Source of the DNA: Cordilura impudica
Lineage: Eukaryota; Arthropoda; Insecta; Diptera; Scathophagidae
Assembly (NCBI GenBank): GCA_963682025.1
Contig: OY821520.1
Span: forward strand, 181,733,825-181,797,824
Direction: 5' to 3'
DNA: 64,000 nt
In this document: in pieces, positions 33,802 to 45,240 of the stretch
Numbering within the stretch: position 1 is the first letter of the stretch
Layout: each line of letters begins with the position of its first letter
Notes under the pieces: generated by a model
Seen by the model: the letters and a program-made list of their open reading frames with translations, nothing else
Told to the model about the DNA's origin: nothing
Databases searched by the model: none
Translations under genes and position numbers: made by a program

Positions 33802-35640
33802 GTACCATGTTTTAAGATTTTTGTGACGGGCATTAAGCCAATTAAGTTGCTTTAATTTAAAGAAAAAGGAAAATAATATTCAAGAAAATATAAAAAAGAG
33901 GGGAAAATTTAGTTAAATTCACTTACAAAAAAAAAAAAACGATACCAATTCTGTTAAACTTTTGACTAGATTCACTTTAATTGAGATTTTCTCTATTTCG
34001 GAGGAAGTGAAGTTTCTACAATATGAGATGTCTAATGGATAAATTTTATGGAAATAAATGTAGCAAGTTTTATATTCTTTAAGGAACATCCCGATACTAA
34101 TTATATTCCTCTATGAAACTACAATTATGACTTTATCTAGGTTTTGCCACGCTTTGAATCTCCCATTTATATATATATTTATTTTGACTAACTGTATAAA
34201 CTTGTACGATAGATTCATAAGAACCCTAAATAATCATTTAGAGATACGTCGATAGCAGTCTCCCCGTTCATGGTCCAACAGGGACGCTCACCCCAACCAT
34301 AGCGCTATAGTTAGGTGTCCCCTATTCATTGGAGTACCGAAGCGTGGTGTCTTGCCATCGAGTTTTTTATTCTAACCATAAGTTTCCAACCATTGTTTCA
34401 AAAGTAGTTTATTGTACTCTACGAGTAATGTTTTCTGACTTGCAAAAGAGTCAAGTTATATAGTTAAAAATATAATGAATATTAACAAGAATCATGAATT
34501 ATAGGTTTAATTAGCCGATAAGAAGCTTTATAAATAAAATTGCGTTAAGCTTCAAATTTTTAAAAGAAAAATTGAATAATTTCTGTTGGTCTTGTGGTTC
34601 TAACATGTCGGCCTAAGAATATAGAAATGTGAGTATTTGGGTGAAGTGAAACAAGGTTAGGGGATAATCACGGAACATGGGCAACTAGATTATCCTCAGA
34701 TAGGTTAAATAAGAATAGAGGGAGGGAGCCTGAAGATCTACCATCTTGATCTTCTATACTATTACAAATTGACGTAACCTTCGGAAGCCCCAAATAATTA
34801 AAAAAAATAAATAAAAGAGGTACACTGGTACAACATTATAGCTGCATTCGCGACATAGCCCCTACAGACGAACACCCGCCCATGCCCGACGAGCCTTAGC
34901 CGTGCACAAACCAACAATATGCCAGTGTAGTAGGGACTAGTCGTGACAACTCCGGTGGGATCGTGACATGGGTACGAAATGAACTAGTGTTTTTTTTTTT
35001 CAAAATATTTAAAAATCTACAGGAATTGGACCATCATTTGTAGGATGAAACTTTTTCAGAAACTTTAGTTTGAATCTGAGCACTTGATGGTGCAACGAAC
35101 TATAAAAATAAAAAAACTCGAAGATTTGTGTTCAGAGCCCTAGTTCATTACCTACCCAGTTACTTCTCTAAATATCTCCGTACCATAAGAAGTTATCTAC
35201 AATAAAAATACGAATATGATACCAACATTGTTATTTTTACGATTAATATCTAAAATACCCTCTTGTATTGTAAGCCATCATATTTCGAAAGATGCTGCCG
35301 CCTTAGATAGAATTACATTGATATAAATAATACACAACTTTGTACTTAAGTTTAGCGCACCAAGATATAAAAATAACCCCAATCACCCTCCTACAAAACC
35401 CTCTTATATAAGTACCCAAACATTTGTAAGGGCAAATATACAAAAACAAAAAAAATATAAATAAAAAATAATAAAAAAAAGAACAATTAAAATATTTGTA
35501 AGCTTCCATAGAAATTTAACACGTTTACTAAAAATTTTTAATAGACGGCAGCACTCTTTTCGATTGTCCGCAAAAATTGAACAAATTTAAGCAAATTGTT
35601 TTGAACGGGTTTCATATTGAATTGTAACCAGATTTTTCAC
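33802..35640. other. Non-coding DNA with small repeat fragments
   Basis: AT-rich. 34240-34365 is a GC-richer island (CAGTCTCCCCGTTCATGGTC). 34877-34930 (CCCATGCCCGACGAGCCTTA, GCCAGTGTAG) resembles 36785-36836 (CCCATGCCCGCGAGCATTAG, GCCAGTGTGG), so both are pieces of one dispersed repeat. No gene recognised. Confidence 0.5.
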
Positions 35641-35643
35641 TTA

Positions 35644-36145
35644 AGCTGCGTTCACACTACGTGTTTTGCTCGTGTTTTTCTTATTTTTTTTAGCACGTGT
35701 AATTTGTACACATAGTGTGAACCCTTTCAAACATTGTTTATGTACAACACATTTTGCAAGACATATGTAAAATTTTCAATTAGAGCAGGTTCTATTTTGG
35801 CAAGATAAACATATGAAAATACAACACTGCTTGTGGCGAAAGAAAAACAGAGTAAATTATAAAGATTGATATTGAGAGAAAAATAAATTGTTTAATATTA
35901 ATTAACAATTAAAAAATATATAAAATATATATCTTTATTTTTAACAATAATTTTTTGTAAATTCACAAATTAAATCAGCTGTTGTTTACATTTAGAGGTT
36001 ATGTCATACGGAAATACATATGTACGTTTGAAAGCAAAAATTATGAATCGTATGTAAAACGGCAATTTTGACACACACACAGAATTACGTATGGATCGTA
36101 AAACTGAATTTACACATGGAAAATACACATAGTGTAAACACACCT
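35644..36145 (+). mobile_element. PIF/Harbinger-like 500-bp MITE, copy 1
   Basis: TIRs AGCTGCGTTCACACTA and (inverse) AGGTGTGTTTACACTA differ at three of 16 positions and are flanked by TTA at 35641-35643 and 36146-36148. The interior is AT-rich with no frame. A second copy in opposite orientation lies at 55024-55523 and aligns along its whole length. Confidence 0.75.
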
Positions 36146-36148
36146 TTA

Positions 36149-36907
36149 GCAACGTTTAGAATTTCTGCTAATTGAAAATTTTGAGCCAGCCTCACTAAAA
36201 ACTTTTGTTGAACGTCCACACAAACAAAGACAACAACAAAAACTTCAGCAAACTAAATTTTTATGATTTTGAAAATAATAGCTAAATGTCATTTTAACAA
36301 TATACCTTTGGTAAATTGTACAAATTCATTAAGTAAATTGGCATTTCAGTTCTTTAACTTCTGAGGAAAGATATCGTTAAGCTTGTACCTTAAGAAACCA
36401 CTAGGTGATGCAAAACACAACATAGAATTAAAGTATATGGGTTCGAACTCTAGGCTAGTTTCTAAGCTAACCATGTAAAACATAGCAGTATTTTATATGA
36501 ATTTTATGATTTTTGAAATATAACACTTATCAAATTGAAAATTAATGCGTATCAACAAGAATTTTAGCAAAACTATGGCACAATAAATAATAAAAGTGTC
36601 CTATCATTCGGCGAAAAGCGATTTTGGGGTAACTCATTAAAAACACAACAGGTTACCATGGTTCAGGGGAGGGACAAATAGACGTTAACAGCCATGTCTT
36701 TAACGAAAGAGACAAGGGACTTTGATAACACTGGCAAAAATTTTCTGATCATGCCCAAACCATCCAGTCTCAGCAACGAACCACAACCCATGCCCGCGAG
36801 CATTAGCCGTGCCCCAATTACAAAGTTGCCAGTGTGGCTGAAACTGGTATGGATAATTGTGAGTATTGTTTTTTTTTGTTGTAACCAAGTGATTTTGTTG
36901 TGGGTTT
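36149..36907. other. Non-coding DNA left of LINE 2
   Basis: AT-rich. 36785-36836 matches the fragment at 34877. The 80-codon frame at 36694-36936 (MSLTKETRDF) covers this fragment and crosses the LINE 2 insertion point, so it is not a gene. Confidence 0.5.
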
Positions 36908-37278
36908 CACGTTCTTTTGGCCACCACCATGAGTAACAATCTTGTCGCGATGCGGTGGCTTAAGTGCACTGCGGCTCCTTACTTGATGCTAGTAATGGAA
37001 GAGGGTTTTACTGTATCAGTACCACTTCCTAAACCTGTGTCAAGTTCGGAACCTTGAAGGTGCACGACTAAAGGTTACTCACCCCTAATCCGGAGTGTCA
37101 CGCGACCCGTGCTTATCGGATGGTTTGCAGTCAGGGGTAACCGACTGTATTTTAACGGAGCCTCACTGATACCTGTGCACCTCAGTGAGTAGGTAGAGGC
37201 AGTGGGCCGCCCTTGCTGCGTTACTGGGGGCTATGACGCGGTCGACATTATTTTTCCCCTGCACTCGTGGGAACCAAA

Positions 37279-37596
37279 ATGAATTCATGTGAAACAAACA
37301 AAAACAAAAACAAAAATCGAGGCTCTGCCTCACAGTCCGCTGCTAGTTCATCTAGCAGTTGTCCGAAGGCTAAGACCCAGGAGTCTGGCCATTTAGAAAA
37401 CGCTGCGACCTCTGGTCAAAGCTATAGCGGGTTGGGGTCCGTTGTCAGTCCGACTACAATCTCCATCACTGGCAGCAAACCCATGAAGGCTATGGACAAA
37501 TCCGGTCATCTTGGAAATGCAGCTAAGGAGGGGTCCAAGTCTGGTAAGACTGGGGTCAATCACGTCCAGCAACGGCTGCATTGCTGGTTCGCCTGA
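37279..37596 (+). pseudogene. LINE 2 ORF1 remnant
   Basis: ATG at 37279 (MNSCETNKNKNKN) opens 105 codons of Lys/Asn- and Ser-rich sequence with a repeated SGHLENAA/SGHLGNAA motif (residues about 38 and 75). LINE ORF1 proteins of this group are normally several hundred residues and end in CCHC knuckles; none are present. The frame runs directly into the ORF2 start region (overlap 37581-37596), so the central and C-terminal parts were deleted. The N-terminus is not conserved enough to name a family. Confidence 0.55.
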
Positions 37597-40500
37597 CGAC
37601 AGGCGGAGTAGACATAGTCTTCATCCAAGAGCCCTGGGTTTGTGGTGGCAGGGTTTGCGGATTGAAGACTCCTAATTATAAGCTGCTCGTCGCTAAGGAT
37701 GAAGGTACACCAAGGACCTGCATTTTGGCGAGGAACAGTTTAAATATTTTCTTGTTATCTAATTTCAGTGACAGAGATGTAACAGCGGCTAGCCTGGAGT
37801 TAGATGGTAAAACAATCTGGCTCGCCTCCGCCTATTTTTGCGATCCTGGGCCTATTCCCCCGGACAGCGTGGCAAATCTGATCCGGAAGGCCGAAGGGAC
37901 TGCACACCAACTGGTGCTGTGCTGTGACGTCAATGCGCATCATCCGATCTGGGGAAGTGCGGACATAAACGAAAGAGGTGAGTTGCTTTTTGAGTTTTTA
38001 CTTAGTACTAACCTGTATATATGTAACAAGGGAAATGAACCGACCTTTGTGACTAGTATTAGAAGGGAGGTTCTTGACGCTACCTTTGTGTCAGATACAC
38101 TATTTGATAAAATTGATGGTTGGAGAGTGTTGGATGACCACTCCTTTTCTGACCATCGCTATATCGAATTCTTACTTAGAGAAAAGGACCCAACGGAGAG
38201 TATCCCCAGGAATCTGAAGAGGACAGATTGGGTTAAGTATAGGAAAACCTTTGCTGGGTTATTGGAAACAATACCCTTAACCGAACCGCGCAATTCTGCG
38301 GACATTGATTGTCTTGTAGATCATATTACGACGGTTTTTAACAAGTCTTTAGATTCTTCTTGCCCAGTGGCAAGGCCTAAGGGTAAGAAGAAACCACCAT
38401 GGTGGTCTAGCGAGCTGCAGCAGGGTAGAGACTCCTGCAGAAAACTCTTTAACAAGGCAAAGTCTTCAAGAGCGGACGAGGATTGGTCGGCGTACAAGCT
38501 GCAGCTTAGGACCTATAAGAAGAAGATTAGAACGGCAAAATGCGATTCTTGGAAAAAATTCTGTGATAACATAGAGGACGTTTCCGAGGCATCCAGGCTT
38601 CGAAAGGTTCTGGCTTCTACCCCTCACACATTAGGCTATTTGAAGGATCCAGTGGGGGTGTGGACCACCTCCAGTGGAGAATCACTTAGCTTGCTACTGG
38701 ACACCCATTTTCCGGGCAATTCTCATACGTCACTACAGGCGTTGGAATACTCTGACGCTAGCACGGCAGACATTGCTTCGGAGATAGTTAATGTACCAAC
38801 ATTGACCTGGGCGATTAAAAGCTTCAAACCTTATAAATCTCCGGGACCTGACGGTATCATTCCAGCTGAATTGCAGCATGTGTCGGACTACATTTCCCCT
38901 TGGCTATGCAGTCTTTTCACTTGCTGCATAAACACAGCGTATATTCCTTTGAAATGGAGGGAGACAAGAGTGGTGTTCATTCCAAAAGCTGGAAAGAGCT
39001 CACACACTGTCCCAAAGGATTTCAGACCAATAAGCCTATCATCGTTCCTATTGAAGACAAAGGAGCGTATGATAGACTCTTATTTACGTAGAATTATTGA
39101 CCCTAAACTGCTATCAACGAGGCAACATGCCTACAGCAAGGGAAGGTCAACTGAAACAGCTCTACACGAGCTTGTAGGTACCATCGAGAAATCGCTCTCG
39201 GCAGGAGAATACACTATGACAGCCTTTTTGGATATAGAAGTGGCTTTTAACAACATCACACCGGACTCGATAATAGCGGCACTATCTAGTCTAGGAGTGA
39301 ATTCTGTGATCATCTCATTGATTGGAAATCTGCTTGTCAACAGGCGGATAACGTCTAAACTGGGAACGTCGGAAATATCCCGATTTGTGAACAGGGGAAC
39401 GCCACAAGGTGGCTTTCTATCACCACTTCTCTGGAACTTGGTGCTAAACCCAGTGCTAGTATCGTTGGAGGGGCAAGGCTGCAGCGTAGTCGCATATGTT
39501 GACGACGTGGCCATGGCCGTAAATGGGAAGTTTCTATCTACAATTAGAGATATCCTGCAACGGGCTCTCACAGAGCTATCTATCTGGGCAAGGGGTTGCG
39601 GTCTGGGGGTTAATCCGACCAAAACGGAACTTGTGCTTTTCACTAGGAAGTATAAGATCCCTACCTTCGATCCCATTTCTCTCAACGGCACTGAAGTCGT
39701 CTTCTCTGATGGAGCCAAGTATCTTGGCGTATTCCTGGACAGGAAGCTGAACTTCAGACGGAATTTGGAGGAGCGGGTGAAGAAGGCGACTATAGCTTTA
39801 TACTCCTGTAAGAAGGCCATTGGTAAGCGATGGGGCTTTAGTCAGAAAATTGCTCACTGGATCTATACAGCGGTGGTCCGTCCAATACTCCTGTACGGAG
39901 TCATTGTCTGGTGGCCTGCTTTGGAGAAGGCCACCAATAACAACCTTCTCGCAAGGGTACAGAGAATGGCTTCCATGTGCATCACTGGAGCCCTTCGTAC
40001 TACACCTTCGGATGCCTTGAATATCCTATTACACCTAATACCACTGGACATATTAGGGAAGCAGTCGGCGGCCTCATCGGCCATTCGATTAAGAAGCACA
40101 CTACAATGGCGGGGCTACAATTGTGGCCACCGGGGTGATCCTGAATGACAGGAACTTGCCATTGAACGTGGATTACACTACTCCAAGGAGCGTATTTGAA
40201 CGTCACTACTGTACACTAATACCGACCAGGGAATCTTGGTCTGGGAGGACACCAGGCAGTAGGCGTTCCGTAAATTTCTATACTGACGGATCGAAATTGT
40301 GTGGTCAGGTTGGTTTTGGAGTCCATTCAGGGGAGCTTGGACTAAATCTGGCTCGAAGGTTACCAGACCACTGCAGTGTATATCAGGCAGAGGTACTGGC
40401 AATAAAGGAGGTTGCTGACTGGTTGGGTCGGAATATTCTGTCTACGACCGCAGTCAACATCTATTCTGATAGTCAAGCCGCAGTAAAATCCATGCGATCA

Positions 40501-41121
40501 ATGTTCCTGAAAACGAGAACCGCCCTTAGCTGCCGCACGTCTTTAAATGAGATGGCCAAGCAGTTCGACATCAGGCTCATATGGGTCCCAGGGCACAGGA
40601 ACATACCGGGAAACTGCAAAGCGGATGAGCTGGCAAGACAGGGTACTACCTTACAGGTTCCAGCGGATTTGGAATGTGTTGGTACACCCCTGGAATCGTG
40701 CAAGCTTGAACTTCGGCTTCGCACCGCTGGCATAACGAATAACAGATGGGCTAATGGATTAACGTGTAGGATCACAAGACAAATCTGGCCTGCTCTGAAT
40801 CGAAAGCGTACAAATGCGCTATTATCACTCTCCCGTGGGGAGATCTCAACGGTAGTTGCTGTTGTTACTGGGCACTGCCTTATAGGGAGACACGCTGAGC
40901 GCCTTAAGGTCTCGTCAAATGATTTCTGTCGTAGCTGCTTGGATGTGGAGGAGGTAGAGAGCGTAGAACACTTCCTCTGCCACTGCCCGGCGCTATCCAG
41001 AACAAGATTACGGACATTGGGATCGCCGTTTCTTCACGATCTCTCTGACCTCTCAAACGTGGAAATTTCACATCTTAGGGGCTTCATTAGAAGCTCGAAC
41101 TGGTTCTCCGGTGGGGACTGA
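37581..41121 (+). pseudogene. LINE 2 ORF2: endonuclease, RT, RNase H; one frame change
   Basis: Enzyme for target-primed reverse transcription. 37581-40148 is open for 855 codons; coding extends a few codons upstream in the same frame. Endonuclease: VFIQEPWV (about residue 12), CDVNAHHPIWGSADIN (about 114), SDHRYIEF (about 190). RT: FRPISLSSFLLKTKERM (about 480), FLDIEVAFNNI (about 549, Val where Lys is common), GTPQGGFLSPLLWNLV (about 608), catalytic AYVDDVAMAV (about 636). A one-base frame change near 40125-40145 leads into 40123-41121, which encodes RNase H with Asp in FYTDGSKL, Glu in YQAEVLAI, Asp in YSDSQAAV and HRNIPGNCKADELA, then a CRSCLDVEE...HFLCHC motif. Apart from the shift, the protein looks conserved, so decay is recent. 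Confidence 0.87.
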
Positions 41122-41201
41122 GGGGAACACCCATTCGCCCCGTGGTATCACAACGGACCCCAGAGTCTAAGTGTGCTGGTCCTTGGATCAGCAGCCACTT
41201 C

Positions 41202-41233
41202 CAACCTAACCTAACCTAACCACGTTCTTTTGG
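41202..41233 (+). repeat. (CCTAA)n tail of LINE 2 and right target duplication
   Basis: CCAACCTAACCTAACCTAAC, then CACGTTCTTTTGG. The pentamer equals the arthropod telomere unit TTAGG on the other strand, but it sits exactly at the LINE 3' end, so it is read as the element's own tail. Confidence 0.85.
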
Positions 41234-42186
41234 ACTAAAAGCAAACAACTATAAATATATTCATACAATGCAAACCGAGGTAGAAACATGACAATTCCTG
41301 CAGTATTTTTTGAACGGCAATTCAACAATGTTTGGCATTTAGGTCACCAAGAAATATATATATTCTTTGGTGGAAGGTGTTAGGTTCAAGATATCAGCAC
41401 GGAAGTTATGGGTATATCTTGGTGAATATATCGCAGATACAACAAAAGGTCTATTATTTATAATAACTTCAATTGAGATGTTTTCGATTGTAATGTGTTT
41501 GATATAAAGAGGTTTTTATCTGCGACAGATTTATGAATTAACAGAGCTACTCTTCCTCTTGCATCTGTCGCTTCTATTTAAATAATAATTTTTAAAATAG
41601 GGTCTATGATTTTCTGAAAAAAATGTTTCATTCAAAGACGCTATTTTAATATTTTCTCATTCAATTAGTGTGTGTTTACACATGAAAGTTTTCTTGCTGA
41701 AAGTCTTGAGTTTATAGGTGAGATGGGAGAGAAGAATGGCAGGGGGTATATACTTTCATGTACTCTGAAATTCTCTTTTGTTTCTTGCTTCGTAATTGTT
41801 CTTTAATTTTTATGGTTTTCTTTCATTTTTGTGGTTGTTTGTGTTAAGAAAGATAATAAATTGAAATAAAGATAATTTTAATGAAATAAAATGATAAAAT
41901 AAATTGATAAAATGATAAAGTAAACATGAATAAATCTTGAATTTCAATTCAAAAATTTCAGTGTGTAGACACGGATAAAAGTTTGAAAGAGAATTTCAAA
42001 CAGTTTCAGAAAGAAAAATTTCATGTGTAAACCGGGATGAAGCATTTTGAATTCGTTTAAATTAGTATAATCCATGGGCGTATTTCACCATTGACATTAC
42101 AACTTTGAGATGTTGTATTTTTGAAGTGCACCTATGCAAATCATCCATAGCTGTAGTGAAAATATCAAAAAGCTCATCGATGCTAA
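41234..42186. other. Non-coding DNA with a possible small inverted-repeat element
   Basis: GTTTACACATGAAA (41674-41687) and its exact inverse TTTCATGTGTAAAC (42019-42032) enclose 331 bp of AT-rich sequence, MITE-like. No target duplication could be set. No gene. Confidence 0.4.
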
Positions 42187-42310
42187 TAGGGCCCATACAC
42201 GACACCAGCATGCATGCGCAATCAAGTGATTGCGCCAGCTGATTGACCGTGTATGGACCTGTGGTGTGATTGTGCCAGCCGATTGTGCGAAATCAAAATG
42301 AGTTTGATAT

Positions 42311-42460
42311 TGTGGCAACTCTGAAAATTAAAGATTGTAAACTGCCGGTACAAGGAAGGTAATGAAAAAAGAATGAGTCAGATTTAGTTTGTACATGCTA
42401 GAGGACACACCTAAATAAAGAAAAAAAAAATTAAATTAAAGTGTTTTATTAACCTACTAA
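42311..42460 (+). repeat. 5' LTR of retroelement B
   Basis: TGTGGCAACTCTG ... TTAACCTACTAA. Contains AATAAAG near 42414, a candidate polyadenylation signal. About 150 bp is unusually short for a gypsy-type LTR. Confidence 0.88.
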
Positions 42461-42512
42461 AACATCAGAAGTGGGATAACATAAACCATGTCCGACAAGG
42501 AAAGAAGGACAG

Positions 42513-43717
42513 ATGAGTGTATCGAAGATGAATGAACAAGCGCATGTTGAGGATAGTAAACTACAAACGAGTGTTGCGAAAATAAATTCGATGGAAAGTA
42601 ACGGAATAGAGAAAAATAATGTAAAGATAGAAGAAACCAACAAATTTTCTGATGGAGAGTTTCTGTTAATGAGAAAAGAACTAAATATATAAAAACGAGA
42701 GCTGGAAATACAAAAGAAAGAAATGGAAATATTGAATAAGGAAAATGAAATTCCAAAAATGAAGAGCAGCGAAGTGAGTAATAATGAAGAAATGGTAGCA
42801 AAGGCAATTTTTCGTTGGCGAAAGATTTACTCTCCGATTTTTCTGGAAATGGAGATAATTTTGAGTTATAGTTATCACAGTTACTGAATATTAAGCTTGC
42901 TTATAATCTGGATGACAACAATATGCGTGCACTTGTAGCAAACAAATTAAAAGACCGAGCACTGAAATGGTTGCACTCTCGTCCAGATTTAATGGTGGTA
43001 CCAATAGACATGACATCGTTGTTTGAGAGTCGTTCAAGCCGTTTAACACTGAAGCGACAATTTGAGGCAAAAAATGGCAAGCTGATGAACTCTTTGAAGT
43101 TTACTTTCAGAAAATTATATTGGCAAACAAAGCAATGATTGACGAAACGGAATTGGTCGAATATATAATTGAAGGTATTCCGGACTACACCCTGCGGTCA
43201 TATGCTCAGATGAAATGCTTTAGAAACAAAATCATGCTATTAAAGGCATTCTATGCAGTTACTTTGCCCAAAATAAAACAAATCCGTCCAGTTGGTACTG
43301 ATGGAAGGTCGAAGGAAATCAGATGTTACAATTGCAATTCACTTGGCCGTGTTGCTAATGAGTAAGCCAAAACGAGATATGGTTGCTTGTTTTGTTTGTG
43401 GTGAAATGGGGCATTTGGCGGCAGTGTGTTCAAAGAAGAAGAAGTCCATTCAAATTCATTCGGTAGCTGAGGTAGAAGATATAAATGAATACGTAAGAAA
43501 TATATATTGTTTATTTTATGTGAATAATACTAACATTGAAATTCTCTTAGGAACATTAATTGATACCGGCAGTCCAATAAGTTTTATTCGTAAGAAGTTT
43601 GTACCTTTTCGTTTTGTTTCTAAGAATATGAATTTAAGTTATAATTACAATGGATTAAATGAAAGTCAACTAATTATTTTAGGTGAAGTAAAATGTAAAG
43701 TATTATTTGATAATTAA
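42513..43717 (+). pseudogene. gag: gag and protease of retroelement B, several frame changes
   Basis: Capsid/nucleocapsid gene. The likely start is ATG 42513 (MSVSKMNEQAH). The frame meets TAA at 42690 but continues in phase with a Lys/Glu-rich coiled-coil-like stretch. Capsid-like coding (NKLKDRALKWLHSRPDL) is in 42923-43138. After a frame change, 43120-43365 has ETELVEYIIEGIPDYTLRSY and a first knuckle CYNCNSLGRVANE that hits a stop. A further change leads to 43292-43717 with ACFVCGEMGHLAAVC and the protease motif LIDTGSPISFI (about 43557), ending at TAA 43715-43717. At least three lesions. Domain order is normal for a Ty3/gypsy element of this size. Confidence 0.78.
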
Positions 43718-45240
43718 TATTATGACGTAAGATAATTTATTGTGCCTGATGGAACTACAAAATATTCGATGTTAGGGATTTTACAAGGAAGTCTAAACTT
43801 AGACTAGTTAATATTGAGAGAATTGATTTTTATGAGGATAAAAATAGTTGCAAAGAAGTGCTTGAATTGATAGCAATTGATGTTAATAATAATGAATGTG
43901 CACAGATATCAAATATTAATATCAGTTATAAGGATAAACGAAGAATTGCTGAAGTTTTTAAGAATTTTTATGAAAAGTGTAAGCGTCTCGAAACACCCGA
44001 GATTAAGTGTGAGATGAGGTTAAGACTGACTACTGAGACTCCATTCCATTTCTCACCACGTCGTTTGTCATATTTTGAGAAGGAGAAATTAGAGGAAATT
44101 TTGGATGATATTTTGTCAAAGGGGATTATTAGGCCAAGCATTTCTGAATATGATTCTCCTATAGTATTAGTAAGAAAAAAGACAGGAGATCTTCGTTTGT
44201 GTGCTGACTATAGGAATTTGAATAAGATCACACTTAAAGATAATTATCCTCTACCGCTTATCGATGACCTACTCGATAGATTGGCCAATAAGTCGATTTT
44301 TTCTTTACTGGACCTGAAGAGTGCATTTTATCATGTTGGGATGAGTGAGGATTCTGTTAAATACACGTCGTTTGTGACACACGTGGGTCAATATGAATAT
44401 CTTAAGATCCCCTTCGGTCTGAAGAATTCATTATCGACCTTTCAGCGATTTGTTAATCAGGTTTTTAGTGATTTGATTCGTGAGGGAAAGATAGCGATAT
44501 ATGTTGATGACGTTATGATAGCTACAAAAGATGTGGACGAGCATTTGAGTATTCTGAAAATAGTTTTCGAAAGGTTAGTTAGGAATAAATTGGAACTTAG
44601 ATTTGACAAATGCAGGTTCATGGAGTCGGAGATTAAATATTTGGGCTATACGATTTCAAATGTTGGTATTCGTCCGGATGAGGGAAATATTGATTCCGTA
44701 GTTCATTTTCCAGTTCCACGTAATGCAAGGGATGTTCAAAGTTTTCATGGGTTGTGTTCCTATTTTAGGAGATTTGTGAAAGATTTTTCGCTTATGGCCA
44801 GACCTCTTTATAACTTAATTAGAAAAGATGCAAATTTTAAATTCGGTGAGGAGGAACATCAATGCTTTGAATTGTTAAAGACGAAGTTGGTGGAAGCGCC
44901 TATACTTTCTATATATGATCCCAGTGATGAAACTGAATTACACTGTGATGCAAGCAGTCATGGTTTTGGTGCGATATTGTTTCAGAAAAAAATGTTGGGA
45001 AATTTCATCCCATATTTTACTTTTCCAAAAGGACAAGTGAAGCTGAATCTAAATATCACAGCTTTGAATTAGAGACACTTGCCATCATTTATGCTCTTCG
45101 TAGGTTCAGGATATATTTGCAGGGTTTAAAGTTCAAAATTTTGACAGATTGTAATTCTTTGACATTGACACTGAATAAAAGGGAAGTTAATCCTAGAATA
45201 TCCAGATGGGCTCTTGAATTATAGAACTTTGACTACATTT
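43718..45240 (+). pseudogene. pol: Reverse transcriptase and RNase H of retroelement B
   Basis: 43858-45072 is open for 404 codons. RT motifs: SKGIIRPSISEYDSPIVLV, LRLCADYRNLNKIT, LLDLKSAFYHVGM, IPFGLKNSLSTFQRFV, catalytic AIYVDDVMIA (about 44497) and YLGYTISNVGI. RNase H begins LHCDASSHGFGAILFQKK (about 44938). A frame change near 45010-45060 moves the rest (FELETLAIIYALRRF, LTDCNSLTLTL) into another frame, with an in-frame TAG at about 45223. The 140 bp before 43858 link protease to RT and contain a stop. The RT core is intact in sequence; the gene is not. Confidence 0.85.

Larger units (their letters stand above)
36921..41220 (+). mobile_element. LOA-like non-LTR retrotransposon (LINE 2), internally deleted
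   Basis: Bounded by a perfect 13-bp target duplication CACGTTCTTTTGG (36908-36920 and 41221-41233). It has a 358-bp GC-rich 5' UTR, a short ORF1 remnant, an ORF2 with endonuclease, RT, RNase H and a C-terminal Cys/His motif, a 99-bp 3' UTR and a (CCTAA)n tail at 41202-41220. RNase H plus RT motifs GTPQGG and YVDD suggest the I superfamily, probably LOA. ORF1 lacks its zinc knuckles, so a deletion joins it to ORF2. Confidence 0.88.

Noticed and set aside
33600..33833. Ala/Val-rich minus-strand ORF of 77 codons
   Set aside because: It is the complement of GCC/ACA codon-like repeats; low complexity, no domain.
36694..36936. 80-codon ORF MSLTKETRDF
   Set aside because: It crosses the LINE 2 target duplication and covers a repeat fragment also seen at 34877; no domain.
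39131..39820. Minus-strand 229-codon ORF opposite LINE 2
   Set aside because: Antisense shadow of the RT coding region; no motif of its own.
41202..41220. (CCTAA)n as an interstitial telomere
   Set aside because: It is short, flanked exactly by a LINE 3' UTR and target duplication, and flies lack TTAGG telomeres.
42461..42480. Primer binding site of retroelement B (AACATCAGAAGTGGGATAAC)
   Set aside because: Position is right, but I could not match it to a particular tRNA 3' end with confidence.
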